Both the position numbers and the translations under genes were made by a program. A stretch of 64,000 nt of DNA from Arenibacter echinorum (GTDB taxonomy: Bacteria; Bacteroidota; Bacteroidia; Flavobacteriales; Flavobacteriaceae): NCBI RefSeq assembly GCF_003259375.1, contig NZ_QLLN01000001.1, forward strand, positions 783,360-847,359, read 5' to 3'. The notes under the pieces were generated by a model that saw only the letters and a list, made by a program, of their open reading frames with translations, had not been told where the DNA came from and searched no databases. Positions 37,162-46,523 of the stretch are shown one piece after another. Within the stretch, counting starts at the first letter, position 1. Each line of letters starts with the position of its first letter.

Positions 37162-38601
37162 ATGAAATCAAAAGCGATATTACAGTTGGCGTTCTTTGTG
37201 ACCCAATTTTTATGTGTCCCTGTTGTAAGTGGCCAAAATGCCTTTAACCCTTCGGAATTAGAGGAAGATTTTCAACTCTTCAAGACAGCTTTGGAAGAGG
37301 CACATCCGGGAATCTACCGGTATGAAACCAAAGCTGCAATGGATGAAAGTTTTGAGTCAATTGTAAAGGAACTCGATAAGCCACTTAGTCAACAGGAGTT
37401 TTATAAAATATTGAACCCAGTATTGGCTAAAATTGGATGTGGACATACCAAATTAATGCCTTCGGAGGATAAGGGATTTATGTATTATTACAATATGGAA
37501 ACTCTATTTCCATTAAAACTTTTTCTGGACAAGAACAAGGCTTACGTGCGCTATAGCTATGATACCAAGGTTAAATTGGAACCTGGAACCGAAATTACCG
37601 CTATCAATGGTATAGCTATGGGGGAGATTATTGAAGGGTTATTGAACAATCTGTTTTCTGACGGACACAACCAAACCTTCAAGTACTACGAGCTTAACAG
37701 GTATTTTAATGCCTTATTCTCCAATTTTTACTTGGAAGAGGGTGAGCCTCATAACAAATTTAACATCACCTATAAGAACCGCGGGAGGAAGGGCAGTATC
37801 ACATTGCCTTCGGTTTCCTACCAAAAAGTAATGGAACATGATAGCGCAGAGCAAAACAATATACCCTATGAATTGGAATTCAAGAACGCGCATACGGCCC
37901 TCTTGACCATACGTACATTCTGGCCAGACGAGGAGAAATATAATTTTGAGGTTTTTTTAAAGGAATCCTTTGCGGACATCAACGCCAAAAATATTGAAAA
38001 TTTAATTTTGGACCTGAGGGGAAACGAAGGGGGAAAAGATGCCTTTGGGTCGCTACTGTTGTCCTATTTGGTAAATGCCGAATTTAGGTATTATGACAAA
38101 CTGGTAGTAGCCACCAATGAAAGATTTTCATTTGGAGACTATGCCCAATTACCTGAAGGTTATGAGCAGTTAAGGGCTTTAATTACCCAAACAGAGGATG
38201 GGGAGTTCCGTTGGGAGCACAACGGAAATCTGGCAATACAAACACCACAAAAAGATCCCTTTAAAGGGCATGTTTATGTATTGATAGACGGAGCTTGTTT
38301 CTCGGTTACTTCCGAGTTTTGTGCCGTGGCAAACCATCTGGATAGGGTTAGCTTTGTAGGGGAGGAAACAGGTGGTGGATATTATGGGAATAATAGTGGT
38401 GCCTTCGCTATAGTTACCCTCCCAAACTCCAAGTTGAAACTAGGAATCCCCTTAATGGCCTATTATACCGCGGTAAAAGATTATGAATTTACAGATAGGG
38501 GTGTTATGCCCGATCATCCTATAAGGAATACCATTGAGGAAGTGTTGTCGCCTGGTGATGAGGTGTTGGATTGGACCTTGGGAAGGATAAACAAAAAGTA
38601 G
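37162..38601 (+). CDS. Secreted S41-family (C-terminal processing-like) peptidase
   Basis: This 479-residue exported serine protease starts at the ATG at 37162; the TTG at 37126 would only add 12 residues ahead of a clear signal peptide (MKSKAILQLAFF..., cleavage near SGQ). After an N-terminal helical domain (FKTALEEAHPGIYRY), a PDZ-like region follows (about 110-165, GTEITAINGIAMGE). The S41 core spans about 240-450 with NLILDLRGNEGG and the nucleophile region FSVTSEF, then GEETGGGYYGNNSG. It lies divergently from the sensor kinase and has the same type of promoter, so it probably belongs to the same regulon. The target is unknown; a role in degrading or processing envelope proteins is inferred. 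Confidence 0.88.
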   Translation: MKSKAILQLAFFVTQFLCVPVVSGQNAFNPSELEEDFQLFKTALEEAHPGIYRYETKAAMDESFESIVKELDKPLSQQEFYKILNPVLAKIGCGHTKLMPSEDKGFMYYYNMETLFPLKLFLDKNKAYVRYSYDTKVKLEPGTEITAINGIAMGEIIEGLLNNLFSDGHNQTFKYYELNRYFNALFSNFYLEEGEPHNKFNITYKNRGRKGSITLPSVSYQKVMEHDSAEQNNIPYELEFKNAHTALLTIRTFWPDEEKYNFEVFLKESFADINAKNIENLILDLRGNEGGKDAFGSLLLSYLVNAEFRYYDKLVVATNERFSFGDYAQLPEGYEQLRALITQTEDGEFRWEHNGNLAIQTPQKDPFKGHVYVLIDGACFSVTSEFCAVANHLDRVSFVGEETGGGYYGNNSGAFAIVTLPNSKLKLGIPLMAYYTAVKDYEFTDRGVMPDHPIRNTIEEVLSPGDEVLDWTLGRINKK

Positions 38602-38635
38602 GTATGGAAATGATCGAAGCTTGAAGTTGTTTTTC

Positions 38636-38669
38636 TTTGAAAGGATTTTTTACCTTATTTATATCTTTA
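38636..38669 (+). promoter_or_regulatory. Candidate promoter of the DHFR-like gene
   Basis: TTTG (38636-38639), 22 bp, TATCTTTA (38662-38669). The ATG at 38675 is 5 bp past the -7 box, which would give an essentially leaderless mRNA. Confidence 0.4.
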
Positions 38670-38674
38670 CAACT

Positions 38675-39214
38675 ATGGAAAAAAGTAACATGGTGTTTAT
38701 AGGGGCCAGTTTGGATGGCTATATCGCCGATAGGAATGGTGGATTGGATTGGCTTACCTCCATTCCCAATCCCGAGCAATCGGATATGGGTTACAATGAA
38801 TTTATGACCCAGGTGGATGCCCTTGTAATGGGCCGTAAAACTTTTGAAACAATCTGTGGTTTTGAAGGGGATTGGCCTTATGTCAAACCGGTTTTTATAG
38901 TGAGCAGGACCTTGGATACATTAGCTGAGGAGTATTGGGATAAAGCCGAATTGGTCAAAGGAAGCTTAACGGAAATCTTGGAGCAAATTAACAGCAAAGG
39001 ATACCATAGGCTCTATATAGATGGAGGGGTTACCATCCAGAATTTTTTAAAGGAAAACCTCATTGATGAAATGACAATTACGACCATCCCCATAGTATTG
39101 GGAGGAGGAAGTGCTTTGTTTTCTATACTTCCCAAAGAACTGGAATTTGCTCTTGTAGAATCCAAGGTATTTCTAAATCAGCTCGTCCAGAATCGTTATC
39201 GGAGAAAACGATAA
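38675..39214 (+). CDS. Dihydrofolate reductase-like (RibD C-terminal domain) protein
   Basis: This 179-residue cytoplasmic NADPH-dependent reductase of the YyaP/YwjB group has the RibD_C fold. Evidence is NMVFIGASLDGYIADRNGGLDWL at the N-terminus (motif ASLDGYIA), ALVMGRKTFE, PVFIVSRT, LYIDGGVTIQNFL and IPIVLGGG for the cofactor and substrate loops. It is not a housekeeping folate DHFR, which would have a different active-site pattern. The start at 38675 is preferred over 38621, because the extra 18 residues are hydrophobic and fall in the promoter. The physiological substrate of this group is unknown. Confidence 0.88.
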   Translation: MEKSNMVFIGASLDGYIADRNGGLDWLTSIPNPEQSDMGYNEFMTQVDALVMGRKTFETICGFEGDWPYVKPVFIVSRTLDTLAEEYWDKAELVKGSLTEILEQINSKGYHRLYIDGGVTIQNFLKENLIDEMTITTIPIVLGGGSALFSILPKELEFALVESKVFLNQLVQNRYRRKR

Positions 39215-39420
39215 GCTTGGTCGTGGATTGTACTCTTTATTACCAATTTCAATTCAATGGATATTTCCAGTTGTGGTACGGCATATACAAGTTAAAGTAA
39301 CTCTTCAAGTTTCAATTGTAATTTAAACCGTAAATAAGTTTTAAGGTTTTCCTATCTTAGGACCATAATTTCAATTTTTGAATGTGGCTGTTCTATTGTA
39401 GCCTTTCTAAAAAACGGTCA

Positions 39421-40266
39421 ATGCGCTTAAAATTTATAATTGCACTAATAATAGGTATTGTATTTGGTACTCAAATTGGTAATTCCCAAGATGAAATTCT
39501 TTATAAGAAGGTGGATACTACCCAGTTGTTTTTGGAAGTACATTATCCCCCCAATATGGAATCCTCGAAAACTTATCCGGCCATGGTTTTCTTTTTTGGT
39601 GGCGGTTGGGTAGGGGGCAAAAGGTCTCAATTTTTGAATCAGGCCAAATATTTTGCCAAAAGGGGGGTGGTTTGTTTTTTGGCAGACTACCGTACTTCAA
39701 AAATAAATGGAACAACTCCGTTCGAATCTCTAAAAGATGCGAAATCCGCCGTCAGATTTATTAGAAAAAATGCGGCCAAATTTAATATAGATGTTACTAA
39801 GCTTATAGCATCCGGAGGTTCAGCCGGCGGACACTTAGCGGCTGCAACGGCATTAATTGAAGGGTACAATGACCCGGCCGATGACATATCCATTGATTGT
39901 ATCCCAAATGCGCTGGTACTTTTTAACCCTGTGGTAGATAATGGTCCAGGAGGTTATGGTTATGAAAGAATAGGGGACGCGTACAAAGACTTTTCGCCTC
40001 TCCACAATATTAAAAAAGGGGCTCCCCCGACCATCGTCTTCCAAGGAACCAAAGACCACTTAATTCCAGTGGCGACCGCCGAGTATTATAAAATGGTAAT
40101 GGAAAAAGTGGAAAGTAGGTGCGACCTTAAATTATATGAAGGGGAGGGGCATGGATTTTTTAATTATGCCAATCTTAAAGCCTATAAAAGTACTGTTGCC
40201 GCAGCGGATCAATTTTTGGTGTCCTTGGGCTATTTAAAGAAGGAACCAATAATAAACATTGATTAA
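39421..40266 (+). CDS. Secreted alpha/beta-hydrolase, BD-FAE/acetylesterase-like
   Basis: This 281-residue exported esterase or lipase-like hydrolase has a signal peptide (1-20, cleavage near GNS). The oxyanion motif is FFFGGGWVGG (HGGGW variant with Phe in place of His), nucleophile Ser is in ASGGSAGGHLAAA, the acid in QGTKDHLIPV, and the His in GEGHGFFN, so the triad is complete. Similar enzymes deacetylate or deferuloylate plant and algal glycans. The ATG at 39421 is preferred to 39382, which would extend the signal. TATCTTAG near 39354 could be a -7 box. The specificity is not known. Confidence 0.85.
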   Translation: MRLKFIIALIIGIVFGTQIGNSQDEILYKKVDTTQLFLEVHYPPNMESSKTYPAMVFFFGGGWVGGKRSQFLNQAKYFAKRGVVCFLADYRTSKINGTTPFESLKDAKSAVRFIRKNAAKFNIDVTKLIASGGSAGGHLAAATALIEGYNDPADDISIDCIPNALVLFNPVVDNGPGGYGYERIGDAYKDFSPLHNIKKGAPPTIVFQGTKDHLIPVATAEYYKMVMEKVESRCDLKLYEGEGHGFFNYANLKAYKSTVAAADQFLVSLGYLKKEPIINID

Positions 40267-40333
40267 TTGAATTTTCAGGTCAGCGGGGCCTTCGGAAAAT
40301 AGTATTATAAACCAAAAGGACTAAAGGACATTT

Positions 40334-40660
40334 ATGAATTGGATTTTTCTAATCGTTGCAGGCCTCTTTGAAGTGGCTTTTGCGGCCTGTCTTGGGAAAG
40401 CAAAGGAGGCTACTGGTGCTGAGGCGACCTATTGGTATATTGGTTTTTTGCTGTGTTTGGCTGTAAGTATGTTACTATTGGTTAGGGCAACAAGGGAATT
40501 GCCCATAGGTACTGCTTATGCCGTATGGACTGGAATTGGGGCGGTAGGGACTGTATTGGTGGGTATATTGGTGTTTAAAGAACCTGCCACCTTTTGGAGG
40601 ATGTTCTTTATTACCACATTAATTTGTTCCATTATTGGACTGAAGTTTGTGTCCAATTAA
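40334..40660 (+). CDS. gdx: SMR-family exporter, guanidinium exporter-like
   Basis: This 108-residue four-helix inner-membrane protein is a small multidrug resistance transporter that works as an antiparallel dimer with proton antiport. The essential E13 in GLFEVAFA is present, and W/Y-bearing helix 2-3 and the TRELPIGTAYAVWTGIGAVGTVL signature (here only its GTAYAVWTGIGA core is needed) match the SugE/Gdx guanidinium exporter subgroup rather than the drug-pumping EmrE type. No guanidine riboswitch is seen in the 67-bp gap upstream. It follows the esterase gene and may be in its operon. Confidence 0.85.
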   Translation: MNWIFLIVAGLFEVAFAACLGKAKEATGAEATYWYIGFLLCLAVSMLLLVRATRELPIGTAYAVWTGIGAVGTVLVGILVFKEPATFWRMFFITTLICSIIGLKFVSN

Positions 40661-40725
40661 TTCTAAGTATGTTACCTAACAAGAACTTGGTTGTAGTATG
40701 GGTCAATTAATTTACTAATTTTTAA

Positions 40726-41064
40726 ATGAGTCCGGCGAATCGGCTTCTGGTAATCAAATGGGTACACACCCTGATATGGCTATTTTTTGTGGTCGTGATT
40801 TTCTATATTTTGTATTCCGGAATTTTTGATGATGTCAATAATTATACTTGGGTAGGTATAGGCTTAATAGTAGGAGAGGGTATTGTTCTTTTGATTTTCA
40901 AAATGTTTTGTCCCCTAACCGTAATGGCAAGGAAATATTCGGATTCGGAAAAGGATAATTTTGATATTTTTCTTCCCAATTGGTTAGCTAAATATAATAA
41001 GTTGATTTTTACAACCCTGTATGTTGTTGGGCTGATTATAGTAGTGATACGGACTTTATTTTGA
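40726..41064 (+). CDS. Small integral membrane protein, unknown
   Basis: This 112-residue protein has three to four hydrophobic spans (about 14-34, 43-65, and 90-112), with a short polar loop (YSDSEKDNFDIFL). I do not recognise a named family; similar short membrane proteins occur in Flavobacteriia. It lies 65 bp after the Gdx-like exporter on the same strand and could be co-transcribed. No function is proposed. Confidence 0.7.
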   Translation: MSPANRLLVIKWVHTLIWLFFVVVIFYILYSGIFDDVNNYTWVGIGLIVGEGIVLLIFKMFCPLTVMARKYSDSEKDNFDIFLPNWLAKYNKLIFTTLYVVGLIIVVIRTLF

Positions 41065-41212
41065 GGCTATTTTCTTTGTGGCGTGGATAGTTGCATTGGT
41101 CATCATGTAATAAGATTTTAAAAGATAAAAAAGCACTTTCATAAAAATAGGACACACGGTTAGGATTGATAAAAACCGAGAGCGAATACCTAAACATACA
41201 AATCGAGCACAA

Positions 41213-42151
41213 ATGATGAATACCAAATTTTTAATAATGCTTCTCTTCTTCTTGGTCGGGTCGCAATTTCATAGTAAGGCACAAAATTCTTATGAAATTC
41301 CCCAAGATGTAAAACGAATACTTTTTATTGGGAACAGTATTACCTATTCCGGGCAGTACGTGTCCTATGTAGATGCCTATTTGACCTTGCGATATCCCGA
41401 TCGGGATTTTGAAATTATTAATGTGGGTTTACCTAGTGAAACGGTATCCGGTCTTTCGGAACAAGGTCATGCCGATGGTAAATTTCCACGTCCAGATCTT
41501 CATGAGCGTTTGGAACGCATTATTTCTCAGGTAAAGCCTGATTTGGTATTGGCCTGCTATGGTATGAACGATGGCATTTATTTGCCCTTTGATGAAGTAC
41601 GTTTTCAAAAATACAAGGAGGGAATCCTTTGGTTAAATAACCAAGTTGTGGAATCCGGGGCTTCCATTGTACATATGACCCCACCCATTTACGATGAACG
41701 TATGGGGGAAGCCTATGCCAATGTATTGGACATATATGCGGATTGGCTTATCAGTAAACGATATACTGATCAATGGGAGGTAATAGATCTCCACTGGCCC
41801 ATGAAAAAATACTTGGAAGATAAGCGTCTTACCGATAATAATTATTTTTTAGCCAAGGACGGTGTTCATCCAAATGATACAGGTCATTGGATTATGGCCC
41901 AACAGCTGCTTTTATATCTTGGGGAAGGGGAAGTATCCAAAGCCAATGGTATTGAGGAAGTGGTTTCCCAATTTCACCATGGGGAAGAAATATGGAAACT
42001 TGTAGAGGAAGGGCAAAAAATGATGAAAGATGCATGGCTCACTTCCATAGGTCACCAAAGGCCTGGAATGAATGTGGGGCTTACCATTGGGGAAGCTTTG
42101 GACAAAAAGGAAATACTGCGGAAGGAGATACGTAATTTACAGAAGAAGTAA
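41213..42151 (+). CDS. Secreted SGNH/GDSL hydrolase
   Basis: This 312-residue exported esterase has a signal peptide (1-24, ending SKAQ). The SGNH blocks are present: block I ILFIGNSITYSG with nucleophile Ser, a Gly near GLPSET, block III YGMNDG with Asn, and block V DGVHPNDTGH with the Asp-His pair. These are complete, so it should be catalytically active, perhaps as a deacetylase or rhamnogalacturonan-type esterase. It forms a likely unit with the following small hydrolase gene, 21 bp downstream. It also offers an internal contrast with the degenerate SGNH domain of the heme lipoprotein at 59431. Confidence 0.9.
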   Translation: MMNTKFLIMLLFFLVGSQFHSKAQNSYEIPQDVKRILFIGNSITYSGQYVSYVDAYLTLRYPDRDFEIINVGLPSETVSGLSEQGHADGKFPRPDLHERLERIISQVKPDLVLACYGMNDGIYLPFDEVRFQKYKEGILWLNNQVVESGASIVHMTPPIYDERMGEAYANVLDIYADWLISKRYTDQWEVIDLHWPMKKYLEDKRLTDNNYFLAKDGVHPNDTGHWIMAQQLLLYLGEGEVSKANGIEEVVSQFHHGEEIWKLVEEGQKMMKDAWLTSIGHQRPGMNVGLTIGEALDKKEILRKEIRNLQKK

Positions 42152-42172
42152 GTAAGCTAATTTGCTATTTTA

Positions 42173-42667
42173 ATGAACATACTATACATACATGGCCTAA
42201 ACGCTAGTCTAAGCGAAGAAAAAAGAACAATTCTAGAGAATTACGGTACCGTGTATTCCCCTACTATCGACTATGAATCGGACAATAATAGTATTGAAAA
42301 TATAAGAAGGCAATTTGTAGATGAAAAAATAGATGTCATAATGGGTAGCAGTATGGGTGGTTTTGTAGGTTATTATCTGTCCATTACATTTAAAAAACCA
42401 GCCTTATTGTTCAATCCGGCCTTGGTTTCCCGTTCGGTAGTACAAAATGTACCGGATTATTTCAATCCCAATCGATCCTTTAAAAGATTGGTCCTGGGGG
42501 CAAAGGATGAGGTGGTTGATCCAAAGGACACCATGAAATTTATAGGGGAAAGAATTGCCGAAAATACGGATTACCATATCTCCCTTAGACAGGACTTGGT
42601 ACATAGGATTCCACTGGACATATTCGAATATGAGGTTCGCTCCTTTTTCAATCATCTATCCACGTAA
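42173..42667 (+). CDS. YqiA/YcfP-like small alpha/beta-hydrolase
   Basis: This 164-residue cytoplasmic protein has the ILYIHGLNAS oxyanion strand, IMGSSMGGFVGYYL nucleophile elbow (GSSMGG), an acid in LVLGAKDEVVDP, and a His near LVHRIP, giving a plausible triad. Family members of this size act as esterases or are of unknown role. It follows the SGNH gene closely, and a terminator lies 55 bp after its stop. Confidence 0.85.
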   Translation: MNILYIHGLNASLSEEKRTILENYGTVYSPTIDYESDNNSIENIRRQFVDEKIDVIMGSSMGGFVGYYLSITFKKPALLFNPALVSRSVVQNVPDYFNPNRSFKRLVLGAKDEVVDPKDTMKFIGERIAENTDYHISLRQDLVHRIPLDIFEYEVRSFFNHLST

Positions 42668-42722
42668 CGACCTACCTTCGGTGAAGATCCAATTTATATA
42701 TTCAAAACGTTAAATATATGAA

Positions 42723-42750
42723 AAGCCATTCTGTTGGCTTATTCTTTTTT
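42723..42750 (+). terminator. Intrinsic terminator after the YqiA-like gene
   Basis: AAGCCA (42723-42728) pairs with TGGCTT (42735-42740) around a 6-nt loop, followed by a T-rich run to 42750. It is short but well placed. Confidence 0.65.
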
Positions 42751-42778
42751 AATTTTATACTCCAAATTCATATAGTTA

Positions 42779-44164
42779 GTGTACGCCATAGTTGAAACAG
42801 AAACCACAGGATTACGGGGAGAGGATAATAAGATTACCGAAATCTGTATCTTGATTCACGATGGCCAAAAGGTGGTAAGGGAATTTTCTTCCTTGGTAAA
42901 TCCCGAAGTATCTATAAAATATAGGGTTTCGCGTCGCAATGGTATCAAAGATGATATGTTGCTTAGGGCACCTAAGTTCTATGAGATTGCCAAGGAGGTG
43001 GTGGCGCTCACCAAGGATTGTATTTTTATTTCACACCATGTCAATTTTAACTTCAACGGTATTAAAAATGAATTGGTATCTCTTGGTGGTGTTTTTAAGC
43101 GCAAGAAGTTATCTACCCTAAGACTGTCCCGCAAACTAATACCCGGCCAACAAAGTTATAGTCTGGGAGCCGTGTGCAACCAGTTGGGCATTAATGTTGG
43201 TCATGTTCAAAGCGCCAAGGACAAAGCGGAGGCCACGGCTAGCTTACTTGAAAAACTTTGGGCATTGGACACGGACGGGGTTTTCAATTTCTTTCTGGGA
43301 CCAAAATCCGGGCAGGCAGGTATTCCTCCGCAATGGCCCAAATCTGTTGTCACCAACTTGCCCAATGTTACAGGTGTCTATTATTTTAAAAATGCCCTTG
43401 GAAAAATCATTTATGTGGGCAAGGCCAAGGATATTAAACAACGGGTGTTGAGCCATGTCTATAGCAAAGCTCACAAGGAGATGCGACTGTGTTTTGAAAC
43501 CGTGCATATAGATTATACACATACGGGAAGTGAGTTGGTGGCTCTGTTGTTGGAATCCGATGAAATAAAAAAACACCTCCCCAAATTTAATCGCGCGCAA
43601 AAACGAATCGGATATCGATATGGGATAGGTGCAAGGAGGGATAAAAACGGAATCACAAATCTGTTTTATGACCGATTGAGCAACATGAAATCCCCTTTGG
43701 CCTGTTTTTATAACCAAGGGGAATGCAGGATTTTTTTGGAGGAATTGTGCGAGACCTATGGCCTTTGTCCACGGTTTTGCAGTTTACAGCATATTTCAGG
43801 GGCCTGTTTTCATTTTCACATTAAAAAATGTCATGGTATTTGTCGAGATATGGAAACTGTGGAAGCCTATAATAAACGCGTTGAAAATGCTTTGATGCCG
43901 ATAGCCGATGATAAAAATACTTACATTATTAAGACAGCTGGAAGAAACACAAATGAAAAATCGGTAATAGTTGTAGAAAATGGGGTTTATAAGGGTTTTG
44001 GGTATGTTCCCTGGAAAAAAACCTTGGGGACTTTTATGGATTATGATAAATTGATTACCCCCATGGCCGATAACAATGATGTCCAAAAAATACTTAGACG
44101 ATATTTAAGGAGAGGGGATGGGGAGACAATTTTGATAGATTTCCCCGATGAAGTACCAATCTAG
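42779..44164 (+). CDS. GIY-YIG nuclease fused to a degenerate DEDDh exonuclease domain
   Basis: This 461-residue protein begins with GTG at 42779. The N-terminal DnaQ-like domain (about 1-165) retains the family pattern, but at the catalytic positions it has E6 for the first Asp, N91 for the second Asp, Q144 for the His and K149 for the last Asp; only E8 of the DEDDh set remains, so exonuclease activity is doubtful. The GIY-YIG domain (about 195-275) has G199-V-Y and Y212-V-G with R222 and catalytic Glu259, and looks intact. The C-terminal part (about 280-461) has several Cys residues including GECRIF, CSLQHISGACFH and KKCHGICRDM, a possible zinc-binding module. Related Bacteroidota proteins with an active exonuclease act in DNA repair. 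Confidence 0.85.
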   Translation: MYAIVETETTGLRGEDNKITEICILIHDGQKVVREFSSLVNPEVSIKYRVSRRNGIKDDMLLRAPKFYEIAKEVVALTKDCIFISHHVNFNFNGIKNELVSLGGVFKRKKLSTLRLSRKLIPGQQSYSLGAVCNQLGINVGHVQSAKDKAEATASLLEKLWALDTDGVFNFFLGPKSGQAGIPPQWPKSVVTNLPNVTGVYYFKNALGKIIYVGKAKDIKQRVLSHVYSKAHKEMRLCFETVHIDYTHTGSELVALLLESDEIKKHLPKFNRAQKRIGYRYGIGARRDKNGITNLFYDRLSNMKSPLACFYNQGECRIFLEELCETYGLCPRFCSLQHISGACFHFHIKKCHGICRDMETVEAYNKRVENALMPIADDKNTYIIKTAGRNTNEKSVIVVENGVYKGFGYVPWKKTLGTFMDYDKLITPMADNNDVQKILRRYLRRGDGETILIDFPDEVPI

Positions 44165-44547
44165 AGTTAAAACCAGATTTTAAGGCCTAGCCCATTACGT
44201 TGGAAGCTTTAAGATTCATTGCTCGCGGACTAAATAACCAGCCTTGGTTTTCAGGTGTGAAGGACTATAAGGTGTCATTTTGATCCTTTCTTTGGTATGA
44301 GGATAAAAAAGAATCAATATTAGTGAAGACCATAGTTTACGGCTACAGTTTCATGGGAATTTGATAATTGACCCAAACAGACCTTTTTTTGCAAGTTTTA
44401 AGTTTAATACTTTACATGCTTTGATGTGTTCCTTAAAGAGGGCAGGGCTTACCAAAGGCCACCATTAATTTCCCAATCTATTGTTGATAAGATCCCTTTC
44501 CATTTTTTAATTGACTACCTTACTACTCATATCCTATAATTTAAGCA
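44165..44547. other. Intergenic region upstream of quinone oxidoreductase-like gene
   Basis: This region of 383 bp has no ORF, repeat or structured RNA that I can support. TACCTTAC (44516-44523) resembles a -7 box and lies 24 bp before the next ATG, but a -33 TTG at the usual spacing is not present. Confidence 0.4.
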
Positions 44548-45567
44548 ATGAAGGCCGTTTATTTGGTGAAATATGGCAAGTCTGATACAGCCTTTGAAAT
44601 TCGGGAAGTAGAGATTCCAGTGGTATCCCATGATCAAGTATTGATAAAAGTTGAAGCATTCGGAATTAATTTTGCCGATGTCATGGCGAGGTTGGGACTT
44701 TATAAAGGGGCCCCGCCATTACCTGCATTACTTGGATATGAAGTTGTTGGCCATGTAGAAAAATGTGGGAGCAATGTTCAGGATATAAAAGTTGGGGACA
44801 GGGTCAGCGCTATTACCCGCTTTGGAGGGTATGCCGAATATGCAGTGGCCCAAAAAGAAGTAGCCAACATTATCCCGGAATCCATGTCCGTGGGAACAGC
44901 TGTTGCCTTGGCCACCCAATACACCACAGCTTATTTTTTATCCCATACTATGGCCAATATCCATGAGGGGGATAAGGTACTTGTTCATGCCGCTGCCGGA
45001 GGGGTTGGCACCGCCTTGGTACAAATGGCACTGCACAAAAAATGTCTTGTTTTCGGAACCTGCAGTTCTTTGGATAAAATGGACTACCTAAGAAAAAATG
45101 GCGTACATCATCCCATTAACTATTTAGAAAATGATTTTGCATCTGAAATTAAAACTATCCTGGGAACAGGAGGATTGGATGTGATTTTTGATCCTGTTGG
45201 TGGACTTTCAGTTAGGAAGGGGTATAAATTACTAACGGCAGGAGGAAGATTGTTAAGCTATGGAGTTTCTTCCATGAACAAAACAAAATCGATTTTTGGA
45301 AAAATAAGGGTTTTGGCCCAATTCGGAATTTATCACCCACTTCAATTTTTGAGCAATTCCAGGGGAATGATCGGGGTAAATATGCTCAAACTGGGGGAGG
45401 ATAATCCTGAGAAGGTGGCCAACGCCATGAAGGCCGTTATCAATCTTGCCCAAGAAGGCATTATAAAACCCTTTGTTGGCGGAGAGTATAAAGTTGCTCA
45501 AATGGCCGAGGCTCATGAGTATTTGGAATCACGAAAATCCATGGGTAAAATAGTGGTGAAATGGTAA
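44548..45567 (+). CDS. Medium-chain dehydrogenase/reductase, quinone oxidoreductase-like (zinc-free)
   Basis: This 339-residue NADPH-dependent oxidoreductase belongs to the MDR superfamily and resembles VAT-1/QOR-type proteins. The N-terminal GroES-like half reads FGINFADVMARLGLY and LLGYEVVGHVEKCG, and lacks the zinc-ligand pattern of alcohol dehydrogenases. The Rossmann half has VLVHAAAGGVGTALVQMAL (AAGGVG) for NADPH and a C-terminal MGKIVVKW. Such enzymes reduce quinones or enones. It is followed 20 bp later by an SDR gene, forming a two-gene operon. Confidence 0.9.
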   Translation: MKAVYLVKYGKSDTAFEIREVEIPVVSHDQVLIKVEAFGINFADVMARLGLYKGAPPLPALLGYEVVGHVEKCGSNVQDIKVGDRVSAITRFGGYAEYAVAQKEVANIIPESMSVGTAVALATQYTTAYFLSHTMANIHEGDKVLVHAAAGGVGTALVQMALHKKCLVFGTCSSLDKMDYLRKNGVHHPINYLENDFASEIKTILGTGGLDVIFDPVGGLSVRKGYKLLTAGGRLLSYGVSSMNKTKSIFGKIRVLAQFGIYHPLQFLSNSRGMIGVNMLKLGEDNPEKVANAMKAVINLAQEGIIKPFVGGEYKVAQMAEAHEYLESRKSMGKIVVKW

Positions 45568-45586
45568 AGCGGAAGGACATGATAAA

Positions 45587-46465
45587 ATGAAGAACCATTC
45601 ATTAAAGGATAAGGTGGCTTTGGTAAGCGGATCTAGTATGGGCATAGGAAAGGCCATAGCCATTGAGTTGGCTCAAAGGGGAGCGAAAGTGGTTATGAAC
45701 GGCCGGGAAAAGGATAAACTGGAAAATAGTCGCGAGGAACTGTCCTCAATGGGCTATGATGTAAAAGCATTTATGGCAGATGTACGTCTTCCGGATCAAT
45801 GTGCCTATCTTATTGATGAAACCATTCGTAGCTATGGGCAGTTGGATATCTTGGTCAATAATGCGGGTATAAGTAGTAGGGGGTCCTTAGAGGAAATGGC
45901 CACTTCCAATTTTATTATGCTTATGGAGACCAATTTTAATGGCTCCGCCTATCTCAGTAAATATGCCCTTGACCATTTAAAAAAGACTCACGGACATGTA
46001 GTTTTTATTAATAGTGCCGGTGGTTTCAGGGGAATGCCCTATAATTCGGCCTATACAGCATCCAAATTGGCACAGGCGGCCTTAGTGGACGCTTTGCGGA
46101 TAGAGTGGTATGATTACGGTATTCATGTGGGTATAGCTCATGTTGGCTTTACGGTAAACGATCCCGAGAAAAAAATACTGGATATAGATGGTTCATGGAT
46201 CTATCTGCCCCAAAGAACAAATGTAAACCTGGCATCCCCCCAATCCGTGGCCAAAAGCGTTTGTGATATGATCGCAAAAAGAAAAAAAAGAATAACCTTA
46301 ACAAGTTTGGGGATGCTGGCCAATTTAATAATTCGCTATTTTCCCATACTAACGGATTGGATTGTTTGGACAAATAGAGAAAAAATCAAGGAGGAATTTA
46401 CTTTAATAGGGGGACAAAGAGTGTATGAAAACCCAATATCCTCCACCTTTTCCAAGGAAGATTAG
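45587..46465 (+). CDS. Short-chain dehydrogenase/reductase
   Basis: This 292-residue classical SDR has VSGSSMGIGKAIA for NAD(P) binding (TGxxxGIG variant), NNAG at about residue 92, the catalytic Ser in FINSAGG and YTASK as Tyr-x-x-x-Lys. The C-terminal stretch LGMLANLIIRYFPILTDWIVW is hydrophobic and may associate with the membrane or form part of the substrate pocket. The pattern resembles SDR proteins acting on lipids or steroid-like substrates, but the substrate is open. It is co-transcribed with the quinone oxidoreductase-like gene. Confidence 0.9.
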   Translation: MKNHSLKDKVALVSGSSMGIGKAIAIELAQRGAKVVMNGREKDKLENSREELSSMGYDVKAFMADVRLPDQCAYLIDETIRSYGQLDILVNNAGISSRGSLEEMATSNFIMLMETNFNGSAYLSKYALDHLKKTHGHVVFINSAGGFRGMPYNSAYTASKLAQAALVDALRIEWYDYGIHVGIAHVGFTVNDPEKKILDIDGSWIYLPQRTNVNLASPQSVAKSVCDMIAKRKKRITLTSLGMLANLIIRYFPILTDWIVWTNREKIKEEFTLIGGQRVYENPISSTFSKED

Positions 46466-46523
46466 ACTTATATTTTCCTCAAGGACCTTCCTGTGAAATT
46501 AATCCTAACTAAAATGAAAAGAT

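Noticed and set aside
40267-40333. Possible guanidine riboswitch upstream of the Gdx-like exporter
   Set aside because: The gap is 67 bp and contains none of the conserved motifs I would expect of a guanidine riboswitch.
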